In this document: piece by piece, positions 41,272-49,149 of the stretch
Position numbering within the stretch: the first letter of the stretch is position 1
Layout of the letters: each line of letters opens with the position of its first letter
Assembly: GCF_001552195.1 (NCBI RefSeq)
Contig: NZ_BCQS01000003.1
Span: 930,001 to 994,000, forward strand
From: Actinomadura latina NBRC 106108
GTDB lineage: Bacteria; Actinomycetota; Actinomycetes; Streptosporangiales; Streptosporangiaceae
Reading direction: 5' to 3'
DNA length: 64,000 bases
Program-made: the position numbers and the translations under genes
Notes under the pieces: model-generated
What the model was told of the DNA's origin: nothing
Databases searched by the model: none
What the model saw: the letters and a program-made list of their open reading frames with translations, nothing else

Positions 41272-42771
41272 ATGACGAATGCCCTAGTTGATCTGTCCAC
41301 GACCGATTTCATCGCCGGCATCCGGGCCATCGCCCCCCGATTCGACACCGCGAGCTACCCGCAGCAGAACCTGCCGGCGGACGACTGGACGCTGCTGACC
41401 CGGGCCGGCGTGCTGCTCCCGACGCTGCCGAAGGAGTACGGCGGCCGCGACAGCCACGTCGAGATGTGCAAGGTCGTGGAGGCCATCTCCGAATGGAACC
41501 TTCCGCTCGGCATGTACGTCACGGTCATCACGGGCGTCGCCCTGCGGCCCATCGGGCTATGGGCGAGCGACGAGGCGAAGCGGGAGGTCCTGCCGCAGTA
41601 CGCGAGCGGTGACCCCATGGTCGCCGGTTTCGCGTCGACCGAGCCCGGCTGCGGGTCGGCGATGTCCGGCATGACGACCACGTTCGAGGATGTCGAGGAC
41701 GGCTACCGGATCCGCGGCCGCAAGCACTGGCAGGCGTTCAGCTCCAGCGCGCACTGGTGGCTGGTCAGCGCGAAGAACGACGACGAGGGCCGCGAGTACG
41801 GCTACTTCATCGTGAAGCGCAGTGAGGGATTCCGGACCCTGCAGCCGTACGAGCCGCTCGGCCTGAAGGTGATCGACTACGGGCTGAACGAGATCGACGC
41901 CGTCGTCCCGCCGCACCGGCGGATCCACGCGGACGGACGCAACCTGAAGCCCATGGTCGAGATGCTCATGGCGTCGCGGGCGATGATGGCGGCGATGGGC
42001 GCCGGATTCCTGCGCCGCCTCAGCCGCGAGGCGCACGCATACGCCGACCGGCGGCGGATCGGTCCCGCGCCGCAGTCGGCGATCCGCTTCGTCCGGTACC
42101 GGCTCGCGGCGATCGACACCTCGTACACGATCTGCGCTGCGCTGAACGACTACCTGCAGACCGAGCTGGACATGAAGTCCGACATGATCGGCGCGTTCCC
42201 CGCCGTCCAGGCGATCAAGACGGTCGCCACCGAGCGGATGCTCAGCGCGGCGCAGCACTACCAGCAGCTCGCCGGCGGCGAGGGGTACCGCTGCGGGTCA
42301 CCGACGAACATCTCCGCCCAGGCGTTCCTGGACGCCCGCGTCTACACCATCTTCGACGGCACCAACGACCTGCTCAGCCAGCAGCTCGCCGAGTACTGCC
42401 TCGCCAGGACGGACGGCCTGCCGCTCAGCAAGTTCCTGGCCGAGTGGCCGCTCACCGCGTCCGCGATCACCTCGCACGGGCTGGACCTCGGCTTCCTCGA
42501 CCGGGACCTCCGGCAGGAGCACCTGGTCCTGGCGGGCCGCGCCATCGCCTACGCGTTCGCGATCGGCCAGGTCATGCGGTGGGCCGGCCGGCCCGGCGCC
42601 GACGCCGGCCGGGCGCGGGCGGCGGTCGAGTTCCTCAAGGCCGATATCGCCGGTGTCGCCACGGAGTTCGGGCTGCTGTCCTCCGGCGTGCTCGGCATCG
42701 AGGACGGCGCCGTCCCGCCCCCGGCCGGGGTGCGGTTCTCCCCGTCCGTGCCGGTGCCCGCCGAAGTGTGA
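41272..42771 (+). CDS. Acyl-CoA dehydrogenase-family flavoprotein with Asp at the catalytic-base position
   Basis: The 499-residue protein has the ACAD fold: N-terminal helices (AGVLLPTLPKEYGGRDS), the FAD loop (GFASTEPGCGSAMSG), beta-domain GYRIRGRKHWQAFSSSA, and the helical domain with ASRAMMAAMGAGFLRR, AQHYQQLAGGEGY and YTIFDGTNDLLSQQLAEY. In classical ACADs this last motif reads YEGT and Glu is the base; here it is Asp362 (IFDGT). An Asp at that place occurs in nitroalkane oxidase, so the reaction may not be acyl-CoA desaturation. About 100 C-terminal residues go beyond the usual length. ATG 41272 is chosen because MTNALVDLS precedes the first ACAD helix. Confidence 0.85.
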   Translation: MTNALVDLSTTDFIAGIRAIAPRFDTASYPQQNLPADDWTLLTRAGVLLPTLPKEYGGRDSHVEMCKVVEAISEWNLPLGMYVTVITGVALRPIGLWASDEAKREVLPQYASGDPMVAGFASTEPGCGSAMSGMTTTFEDVEDGYRIRGRKHWQAFSSSAHWWLVSAKNDDEGREYGYFIVKRSEGFRTLQPYEPLGLKVIDYGLNEIDAVVPPHRRIHADGRNLKPMVEMLMASRAMMAAMGAGFLRRLSREAHAYADRRRIGPAPQSAIRFVRYRLAAIDTSYTICAALNDYLQTELDMKSDMIGAFPAVQAIKTVATERMLSAAQHYQQLAGGEGYRCGSPTNISAQAFLDARVYTIFDGTNDLLSQQLAEYCLARTDGLPLSKFLAEWPLTASAITSHGLDLGFLDRDLRQEHLVLAGRAIAYAFAIGQVMRWAGRPGADAGRARAAVEFLKADIAGVATEFGLLSSGVLGIEDGAVPPPAGVRFSPSVPVPAEV

Positions 42772-42780
42772 CCGGGTTGG

Positions 42781-43359
42781 TCAGCCCAGCCGTTCCTCGC
42801 GCCGCCGGATCAGCTGGAGCAGTTCCGCCGCGCGCTCCTTGATGAGGTTCAGCCCCGGATGACCCCATGGGCGCGGCTCTTGGTCGATGATGCAGATCGT
42901 GCCGAGGGCCGTGCCCGTGCGGTCGATGAGCGGGGCGCCGACGTAGGTCCGGATGCCGAGCTTGTCGACGACCGGGTTGCCGGCGAAGCGCGGATAGTCG
43001 CACACGTCGTCCAGGACGAGCGCCTTGCGCCGGACGACGACGTGCGGGCAGTAGCCGTGGTCGAGCGGCACCTCCCGGCCCAGCTGGACGCCGCCCCCGG
43101 CGGCTTTCGGGTCCTCCGGGGCGTACAGGCCGGCGAGGAACTGGTGGTCGGTGACGAAGTTGACCATCGCGAACGGGGGGACGCCGGTGCCGACGAGGCG
43201 CCGTGCGGTTTCGGCCAGGTCGCGGGCGAAGGCGTCGAACTCGGGGTCCGGCGCCTGCCCCAGCCCGAGTTCCCGCAGGCGCGCGACGCGCTGCGGGACG
43301 TCGTGGTCGACGGGGGTGAGGAGGTGGCCGGAGGGCTCGTACAGCGGTTCGTTGGTCAC
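42781..43359 (-). CDS. GAF-domain protein at the end of the conservon
   Basis: A 192-residue protein consisting of a helical start and one GAF domain (about 35-180): FAMVNFVTDHQFLAGLYAPE, EVPLDHGYCPHVVVRRKALV and GIRTYVGAPLIDRTGTALGT, then ICIIDQEPRPW. Such GAF domains bind small ligands or pair with signalling proteins. The gene is the last of five leftward genes and starts 43 nt after the conservon GTPase, so it is probably part of the same unit. GTG 43359 has GGAG upstream. Confidence 0.88.
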   Translation of the reverse strand: MTNEPLYEPSGHLLTPVDHDVPQRVARLRELGLGQAPDPEFDAFARDLAETARRLVGTGVPPFAMVNFVTDHQFLAGLYAPEDPKAAGGGVQLGREVPLDHGYCPHVVVRRKALVLDDVCDYPRFAGNPVVDKLGIRTYVGAPLIDRTGTALGTICIIDQEPRPWGHPGLNLIKERAAELLQLIRRREERLG

Positions 43360-43402
43360 GGGATCTCCATCTGCGGCGGGGCGGTAGGGCTGGGAGGCTG
43401 GG

Positions 43403-43987
43403 TCAGGCGGACGGGGCGGGGACGGCGGCGAGGAGGTGCCGGATCAGGGCCCGCAGCACCGAGGTGGCGGACCGGCCGTCCCGCGCGTCGCACAGCACGA
43501 TCGGCACGCGCGGGTCGAGTTCGAGGGCCGCCCGCACCTCGTCGGCCGTGTAGCGGAACGCGCCGTCGAACTCGTTCACCGCGATGAGGAACGGGGTCCC
43601 CCGGTTCTCGAAGAAGTCGACGGCCTCGAAGCACGCGTCCAGGCGGCGCGTGTCGGCGAGCACGACGGCGCCGAGCGCCCCGGCGGACAGCTCGTCCCAC
43701 ATGAACCAGAACCGCTGCTGCCCGGGCGTGCCGAACAGGTACAGGACGATGCCGTGCTGGTCGATCGTGATCCGGCCGAAGTCGAGCGCCACGGTGGTCG
43801 TGGTCTTCTGCTCCACCCCGCCGAGGTTGTCGATGCCGACGCTGGCCGTGGTGATGAGCTCCTCGGTGCTCAGCGGCTCGATCTCGCTCGCCGCCCCCAC
43901 GAACGTCGTCTTGCCCACGCCGAAGCCGCCCGCGATCAGGATCTTGACCTGGGTGGGGAACACCTCATCAGGCTCGTTGTAGACCAT
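43403..43987 (-). CDS. Conservon small GTPase (CvnD type)
   Basis: A 194-residue Ras/MglA-like GTPase: G1 in AGGFGVGKTTFVGA near residue 20, switch region with TTASVGIDNLGG, G3 in LFGTPGQQRFWF near 85, and G4-like NEFD near 139 in place of NKxD. In Streptomyces conservons CvnD acts with CvnA-C as a membrane-associated signalling complex resembling G-protein-coupled systems. Its start overlaps the DUF742 gene by 20 bp. Confidence 0.95.
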   Translation of the reverse strand: MVYNEPDEVFPTQVKILIAGGFGVGKTTFVGAASEIEPLSTEELITTASVGIDNLGGVEQKTTTTVALDFGRITIDQHGIVLYLFGTPGQQRFWFMWDELSAGALGAVVLADTRRLDACFEAVDFFENRGTPFLIAVNEFDGAFRYTADEVRAALELDPRVPIVLCDARDGRSATSVLRALIRHLLAAVPAPSA

Positions 43988-44333
43988 CGAGCAGCTTCTC
44001 CAATAGGTCTCGGTCGGTGAGGTCGGCGGTGGGACGCGGTGCGCGCGTGGTCATCGCCCGCCAGTGCACCAGGTCGGCGAGGAGCACCTTGGTGACCACC
44101 ACGGGGAGCCGCAGATGCGCCGAGACCTCGGCGACGGAGGTCGGCGTGCGGCACAGGTCGAGCGCCGTGGCGTGCTCCGGGTCCAGCGAGGCGGGGGCCG
44201 GGCCCGTCGCCACCACCAGGGACAGCAGGTCGAGGTCGACGGCCGGGCGGGTGCGGCCGGACGTCACCGCGTACGGGCGTACCAGCGGCCCCGCGTCGTC
44301 GTCGAGCCAGAACTCGTCGTCGCCGGGGGTCAT
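43968..44333 (-). CDS. DUF742 protein (CvnC type)
   Basis: A 121-residue DUF742 protein: DAGPLVRPYAVTSGRTRP at the N-terminus, LDLLSLVVATG, and a winged-helix-like part (TPTSVAEVSAHLRLPVVVTK; VLLADLVHWRAM). CvnC proteins are small DNA-binding-like partners within conservons. ATG 44333 overlaps the Roadblock stop (ATGA), and the GTPase start lies within its 3' end, so B, C and D are translationally coupled. Confidence 0.95.
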   Translation of the reverse strand: MTPGDDEFWLDDDAGPLVRPYAVTSGRTRPAVDLDLLSLVVATGPAPASLDPEHATALDLCRTPTSVAEVSAHLRLPVVVTKVLLADLVHWRAMTTRAPRPTADLTDRDLLEKLLDGLQRA

Positions 44334-44764
44334 CGCGACGGGTTCGGATTGCTCGCCGTGGGCGCCGTTCGCGCCGCGGTGCCGAGGAACGGCCGGACGG
44401 ACTTGATCAACCGGGCCATCTCGAACCCGACGACGGCCGGGTCCGCCTCCCCCTTCGCCAGCACCGCGAGGACGGAGTTGTAGCCGGCCCACGAAATGAA
44501 CAGCTGGCTGGACTTGAGTTCCGTCACCACCTGCCGGACCTCGTTGCTGTTGTCGAACTTCGTGCCCGCGCTGCGCGCGATGGAGAAAAGGCCGGAGGCG
44601 AGCGCGGCGAACTGCTCCGCCGTGGCGCGGTCGAAGCCGTGGGCGGCTTTCAGCATGCCGTCCGAGGACAGCAGCACGCTGCCGCGGATGACCGGAACCT
44701 CCTCGCCCAGCCCCCGCAGCAGCCAAGCAAGATCCTGAGCCTGGTTCGGGGAGACAGCACTCAA
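44330..44764 (-). CDS. Roadblock/LC7-domain protein (CvnB type)
   Basis: A 144-residue Roadblock protein: LAWLLRGLGEEVPVIRGSVL, SSDGMLKAAHGFDRATAEQF and LFISWAGYNSVLAVLAKGEA. Roadblock proteins bind and regulate small GTPases, here CvnD. The start is TTG 44764 with AAGGAG 7 nt before. It lies 30 nt after the kinase gene. The Ala/Thr-rich tail is variable. Confidence 0.94.
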   Translation of the reverse strand: MSAVSPNQAQDLAWLLRGLGEEVPVIRGSVLLSSDGMLKAAHGFDRATAEQFAALASGLFSIARSAGTKFDNSNEVRQVVTELKSSQLFISWAGYNSVLAVLAKGEADPAVVGFEMARLIKSVRPFLGTAARTAPTASNPNPSR

Positions 44765-44794
44765 TGGACGCTCCTTATCCCTCGTAAAGTTTCA

Positions 44795-46579
44795 TCAGCC
44801 CGCGCTATCGGTGCCATCCGCAATGTCGTCGTCCTCCTCGGCGCCGCGCACACCCCGCTGGAATGCCGCCATGAGACCGGGATTGTGTTCGATTTCGTCA
44901 TCGTCCTGCTGCTCCGGCGCGGGTGGATCGAGGAGTTCGGGCGCCAGGTTCGCCTGGACGCGGCGGCGCGGCAGCGACGGCCGCTCCCCGCTCTCCGCGG
45001 GTCCGGGCGGGGCGGACCCGGTGCCGGGCTCCCACTCCCCGGACCGCGCGGGCAGCACCGGCCGCTCCCCGCCCGCGGCGGCCGGCTGGGCAGCGGCCGG
45101 CTGAACGGCGCCCGGCTGGGCGGCGGGTCGCGCCGCCGCCGGTGGCTGCTGCGCCGCGTGCGCGGCGGTCGCCTCGCGCTCGTCCGGGCCCCAGCCCGCG
45201 TCGCCGCCGGACCCGAAGCCGGACAGCGCCGCCGACGGCGCGGGCGCGGCGGCCACCGCACTGGCGGCCGCCACCGGAACGCGCTCGGCCTGCGCCGGCC
45301 GCTCCTCGGGCCGGGGCTCGGGCCGGGCCGCGGGCTCCTCCGCCTCCGCGCCGACGATCGCCGTCGGCACGATGACGACGGCCTGGGTGCCGCCATAGAG
45401 ATTGTCCTGGAGCTGGACGCGGACGCCGTGCCGGCGGGCCAGCGCCGAGACGACGAGAAGCCCGATGCGCCCCTCCTGCAGCAGCTCGCCGGTGGCGGCC
45501 CGGTCGGGGTCGGTGAGCACCTCGTTCAGCCGCCGCTGGCTCTCGCGCGGGATGCCGAGCCCCCGGTCCTCGACCTCGATGGCCAGGCCGGCGCTGACGG
45601 CGTCCACGCGGATCAGCACCTGGGTGTGCGGCGGCGCGAACCGGGTGGCGTTCTCGACGAGCTCGGCGAGCAGGTGGATGACGTCCGCGACCGCGCGGCC
45701 GTCCAGCGTCCCCTCGACGGGCGGCACGACCTTGACCCGGTTGTAGTGCTCCACCTCGGCGATGGCCGAGCGCAGCACCTCGTACACGGTCACCGGCCGG
45801 CTCCACTGCCGGCGCGACGCGGCGCCGCCGATCACCGCGAGGCTCTCGGCCTGGCGGCGCATGCGGGTGCTGAGGTGGTCGACCCGGAACAGCCCCTTGA
45901 GGAGGTCCGGGTCCTCGACCTGGTTCTCCAGCTCGTCGAGGCCCTGGATGGCGCGGTGGGCGAGCGACTGCATGCGCCGGGCGAGGTTGACGAAGACGTC
46001 CACCCGCTGGTCGCCGCCGCCGGCGCTCTCGCGGCTCATGGCGTCCAGCACGGCGTTCCACGCCTCGCCCTGAGCCTGCCGCAACTCGTACGCGAGCCGG
46101 ACGAACGGGTCGCCGGAGTCGGTGGCCGGGACGTCCTCGCTGCGCGGCGCGGTCTCGCCCGCGCTGACCCGCTCCACCAGCTCCTGCAGGCCCTGCCGGC
46201 CGCGCGCGATCGAGAACCACAGCTCGCCGAGCCGCCGCTGGACGTCCTCCTGCGCGCGGACGGCCTGCCGGGCCTGCTGCCGGTCCACCCGGCGGGTCGC
46301 CGCGTCCGCCGCGAACACGGCCGCGCCCAGGGTGAGCACGACCCCCACGGCGATCGCGGCCAGCAGCAGATGCGTCCCGCGCGTCGCGGTGTCGCCGCTG
46401 TACAGCACCGCCACGGCGATGCCGCAGAGAACCACCGCGACCGCCGCCGGAAGGACGGAAATGCACAGGTGAAAGGACCGAATATTGTTCTGCCGGCGTG
46501 CACCGTGGGTCGGCGGCCTGCCATGCCGGCGGACATCCTGGCGCTCGGCGTCGGCGGCGGGTTCGGAGAAAACAGACAT
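44795..46579 (-). CDS. Conservon sensor histidine kinase-like protein (CvnA type)
   Basis: A 594-residue membrane kinase. Two adjacent N-terminal spans (SVLPAAVAVVLCGIAVAVLY; LLLAAIAVGVVLTLGAAVFA) leave almost no extracellular sensor loop, so unlike many conservon kinases it has no nitrate-sensing domain. A helical region follows, then an ATPase domain (LLAELVENATRFAPP; VEDRGLGIP; GRIGLLVVSALARRHG). The last about 190 residues are Pro/Ala/Glu-rich and end in acidic EEDDDIADGTDSAG. ATG 46579 is chosen as the first start with TGAGG before; the frame is open to 46687. It heads the operon cvnA-B-C-D-GAF. Confidence 0.92.
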   Translation of the reverse strand: MSVFSEPAADAERQDVRRHGRPPTHGARRQNNIRSFHLCISVLPAAVAVVLCGIAVAVLYSGDTATRGTHLLLAAIAVGVVLTLGAAVFAADAATRRVDRQQARQAVRAQEDVQRRLGELWFSIARGRQGLQELVERVSAGETAPRSEDVPATDSGDPFVRLAYELRQAQGEAWNAVLDAMSRESAGGGDQRVDVFVNLARRMQSLAHRAIQGLDELENQVEDPDLLKGLFRVDHLSTRMRRQAESLAVIGGAASRRQWSRPVTVYEVLRSAIAEVEHYNRVKVVPPVEGTLDGRAVADVIHLLAELVENATRFAPPHTQVLIRVDAVSAGLAIEVEDRGLGIPRESQRRLNEVLTDPDRAATGELLQEGRIGLLVVSALARRHGVRVQLQDNLYGGTQAVVIVPTAIVGAEAEEPAARPEPRPEERPAQAERVPVAAASAVAAAPAPSAALSGFGSGGDAGWGPDEREATAAHAAQQPPAAARPAAQPGAVQPAAAQPAAAGGERPVLPARSGEWEPGTGSAPPGPAESGERPSLPRRRVQANLAPELLDPPAPEQQDDDEIEHNPGLMAAFQRGVRGAEEDDDIADGTDSAG

Positions 46580-46638
46580 CGGCGTCCTCAGCACGGTCGA
46601 CGGCACGGCAGGGGTCACATTACTGAGTAAGGCGTACC

Positions 46639-46659
46639 GATACGGGTACAGTCCGTATC
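46639..46659. promoter_or_regulatory. Inverted repeat upstream of the conservon
   Basis: GATACGG (46639-46645) and CCGTATC (46653-46659) are perfect complements with a 7-nt spacer, 60 bp before the cvnA start. It is a candidate operator; no clear promoter hexamers accompany it. Confidence 0.45.
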
Positions 46660-46905
46660 TAGGCTGACACAACGCTCGATCGGGCAAGCGCGGATCGCCG
46701 AGATTCTAGGGATGTCGGCCTACTTTCAGTAGACCCATCCCGCTGTGCCCATTTCGCCCGAATCCTGCCAGATGTACGCCGACATTACGAATGCCCGCGT
46801 CTGTCACCCGCCGGGACGTCGCGCGGTTACCAGCCGAGGCCGCCCTCTGCCATTGCCCGTCCTTTTGTGGCCACCCTCCGCCCCTGTGGTGCTCGTGCAG
46901 TACGG

Positions 46906-46943
46906 CGGCGTGCATGGACGGCGTGCATGGGCGGCGTGCATGG
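46906..46943. repeat. Three 13-bp direct repeats CGGCGTGCATGGN
   Basis: CGGCGTGCATGG starts at 46906, 46919 and 46932, all three copies identical over 12 bp with a 13-bp period. The arrangement is like an iteron or a cooperative operator in the conservon/surface-protein divergent gap. Confidence 0.9.
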
Positions 46944-47281
46944 GGCAAGGCGTCGAGGGACGCGTGAACGTCGAGAGCGGAACCGCGGGGACGGCCTCGC
47001 CGCGCACCTCCACTGCGCGGTCCGGGACCGCTGGTTCCGGTCGATGCCCATGGCGTCGTCGGGCGTGGTCACGGGACGCGGTGCCGGCGACCGCCGACAC
47101 CCTCTGCGGATGTGACGACTATCACACCAACTTCCGGCCGCCGAATTCCTGATCTTGCCGTCATTGGGAATCGCGGAATGAACCCGAACCAAACGGCTTC
47201 CCGCCTCATCGTACGAAGGCATAAGGGGGCACGGAGCCGAGGCCGAAAGTCGAGTAGGCCGCCGTGTCGTAATGGGGTAAG

Positions 47282-47866
47282 ATGCGACTCGGAAAGGCGA
47301 CCGTTCTCGGTCTCGTTCTCGGCGGCCTGACGATCGGCCTGGCCGCGCCCGCGATGGCCGACGGCGGGGACGTGGTCGTCCAGCCGAGCCAGGCCCGCCC
47401 CGGTGAGCAGATCACCGTCGTGGGCAAGAAGTGCCAGGTCGACGGCGAGGCCGGCTCGCTGGCCTTCGTGGGCGGGGCCGTCCCGCTGAACGGCGCCGAG
47501 GAGGTCGACGGCCGGGCGGGCCTGGCCACCGTCAAGCCGGACACGGTCCCCGGCGACTACACCGTGCAGGTCCGGTGCGGCACCCACCGGTCGATCGGGT
47601 ACCTCAAGGTGCTGGACGCCAAGACGCCCCCGAAGACCTCGCAGCCGACCCCGAGCGGGACGGCGCACCCCACCCCGAGCGGGACGGCGCACCCCACGCC
47701 GATGGGCAGTGGGCACCCGATCCCGAGCGGCGGGGCCAAGACCGGCTTCGGCGGCGGCTCCGACGGCGCGAACCTCGTACTGCTGGCCGGCGGCGGAGTC
47801 CTCGTGCTGGGCGCGGTCGGCGCCGGCGGCATGGCCGTCCGCCGCCGCAACGACACCGGCTCCTGA
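47282..47866 (+). CDS. Secreted cell-surface protein, probable sortase F substrate
   Basis: The 194-residue protein has a signal peptide (VLGLVLGGLTIGLAAPAMA, cleavage after residue 26), a beta-rich domain (VVVQPSQARPGEQITVVGKK; CQVDG; VQVRCG, two cysteines that may pair), and a Thr/Pro linker with the repeat SGTAHPTP twice (24-bp DNA repeat at 47651-47698). The end has a sorting-signal layout: KTGFGGGSDG, a hydrophobic span (LVLLAGGGVLVLGAVGAGG) and a basic tail RRRN. There is no LPxTG; KTGxGG-like signals are usual for actinobacterial class F sortases. The sortase gene follows after 80 bp. The protein probably ends up on the cell wall. Confidence 0.85.
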   Translation: MRLGKATVLGLVLGGLTIGLAAPAMADGGDVVVQPSQARPGEQITVVGKKCQVDGEAGSLAFVGGAVPLNGAEEVDGRAGLATVKPDTVPGDYTVQVRCGTHRSIGYLKVLDAKTPPKTSQPTPSGTAHPTPSGTAHPTPMGSGHPIPSGGAKTGFGGGSDGANLVLLAGGGVLVLGAVGAGGMAVRRRNDTGS

Positions 47867-47946
47867 AGCCCCGGCATCGGTGGCCGCCTCGCCCGGAGGC
47901 GGTCGCCGATGCCTTTCCGCAAGCAATAGCGAATGGGTGAACGAGA

Positions 47947-48561
47947 ATGGTGCGAAAGGCCGGTCCGTGGACGCCGGCGGTAATTCTGCTGGCGGCCGGC
48001 CTCACGTTCATGGGGCTCGGATTGCACGGTTCCGGCGGCCCGCCGCAACCGCCCGCGTGGGCGGCGGCCACACGGCCGGTCGATCACCGCGTACCGGTAC
48101 TGCCGCGCTCGGTGCCCGTCCGGGTCGGCGTCCCGTCGATCGGCGTCCGCGCCCCGCTGATCGGGCTGGGCCTCGACGCCGGCGGCTCGGTGCAGGTCCC
48201 GTCCGCCGGCCGTCCGGACGAGGCCGGCTGGTACGAGCGCGGGCCGGCTCCCGGAGAGCGCGGCGCGGCCGTGCTCCTCGGCCACGTCGACTCGAAGAAG
48301 GGCGCCGCGGTCTTCTACGACCTCGGCCGCCTGCGGCCGGGGGACCGCGTCGAGGTGACCCGCGCGGACGGCCGCACGGCCGGTTTCACCGTCGAATCCG
48401 TGGAACGCGTCGCCAAGGACCGGTTCCCCACCAGCCGCGTCTACGGCCCGCTCGACTACGCCGGCCTCCGGCTCGTCACCTGTGGTGGCGCGTTCGACTG
48501 GAGACACCGCAGCTACCGCGACAACATCATCGTCTACGCGGCCCTCACGTCCGTCCAGTAG
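47947..48561 (+). CDS. Class F sortase
   Basis: The 204-residue transpeptidase has an N-terminal anchor (VILLAAGLTFMGLGL) and a sortase beta-barrel. Catalytic His113 lies in LLGHVDSKKG, Cys179 in LVTCGGAFDW, and Arg188/Arg191 in RHRSYRDN. It links surface proteins with a C-terminal sorting signal to the envelope; the protein encoded just upstream has such a signal. ATG 47947 is 80 bp after that gene, with a weak ribosome site. Class F placement comes from length, the CGGxF active-site stretch and the actinobacterial context. Confidence 0.92.
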   Translation: MVRKAGPWTPAVILLAAGLTFMGLGLHGSGGPPQPPAWAAATRPVDHRVPVLPRSVPVRVGVPSIGVRAPLIGLGLDAGGSVQVPSAGRPDEAGWYERGPAPGERGAAVLLGHVDSKKGAAVFYDLGRLRPGDRVEVTRADGRTAGFTVESVERVAKDRFPTSRVYGPLDYAGLRLVTCGGAFDWRHRSYRDNIIVYAALTSVQ

Positions 48562-48684
48562 GAGCTCGTGGACCCAGTCCGTCGCCCATCCCGCCCGGGT
48601 GGCCCGCTGGTCTCTCGCCCTTCTCTTGACGCAGGTCAGGGGCGGTGCAAGCGTGAGAGGTGATGGTGAGAAGGGGGACCCATC

Positions 48685-49041
48685 ATGACCGAGATCAAGA
48701 GCATCGAAAAGCCGGACGACCGGCGCGACTTCCCCGGGGGACACCTGGAGATCGTCAACCTCACCGGCCTCGTCTTCGGGAAGGCGACGTTCGAGCCCGG
48801 CTGGCGCTGGACGGAGTCCGTCAAGGACATCGCGGGCACCGACCTGTGCGAAGTCCACCACAACTGCTACGTCGTCGAGGGCCGCATGCGGGTCCGGATG
48901 AGGGACGGCTCCGAAGGCGAGGTCGGCCCCGGGGACGTGTTCGTCCTGGAGCCGGGCCACGACGCATGGATCGTCGGCGACGAGCCCTGCGTCGTGTTCG
49001 ACTTCGCCGGCGGCATGGGCGACTACGCGAAGGCCGGCTGA
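48685..49041 (+). CDS. Cupin-domain protein
   Basis: A 118-residue single-domain cupin. The first motif is in CEVHHNCYVVEGRMRVRM (His-His and Glu metal ligands) and the second in GPGDVFVLEPGHDAWIVGDE (terminal His). Small cupins can be enzymes or binding proteins; no substrate is suggested by the neighbours. ATG 48685 follows AGAAGGGGG. A very stable hairpin follows the stop, so it is probably monocistronic. Confidence 0.88.
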   Translation: MTEIKSIEKPDDRRDFPGGHLEIVNLTGLVFGKATFEPGWRWTESVKDIAGTDLCEVHHNCYVVEGRMRVRMRDGSEGEVGPGDVFVLEPGHDAWIVGDEPCVVFDFAGGMGDYAKAG

Positions 49042-49065
49042 CCGGAAGTCCCGGTGACCGAGCGG

Positions 49066-49093
49066 CGGCCGGCGGGGGAACCCCCGCCGGCCG
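49066..49093 (+). terminator. Hairpin terminator after the cupin gene
   Basis: CGGCCGGCGGGGG (49066-49078) pairs with CCCCCGCCGGCCG (49081-49093); the two innermost G-C pairs probably open to give a normal loop around AA. It lies 25 nt after the cupin stop. Confidence 0.75.
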
Positions 49094-49149
49094 AGGTTGT
49101 GGCGACAGTTGACGACGTGGGAGCGGGCGGCGCCGGGTAGGTTCGAAAG

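Larger units (their letters stand above)
46580..47281. other. 702-bp divergent region between conservon and surface-protein gene
   Basis: No gene is seen. It holds the GATACGG inverted repeat near the conservon and three 13-bp direct repeats at 46906-46943. Open frames here lack a ribosome site and coding bias. Promoters for both flanking operons must be inside it. Confidence 0.55.

Noticed and set aside
47651..47698. 24-bp repeat in the surface-protein gene considered as a regulatory array
   Set aside because: It is in frame and encodes a Thr/Pro-rich stalk (SGTAHPTP twice), normal for wall-anchored proteins.
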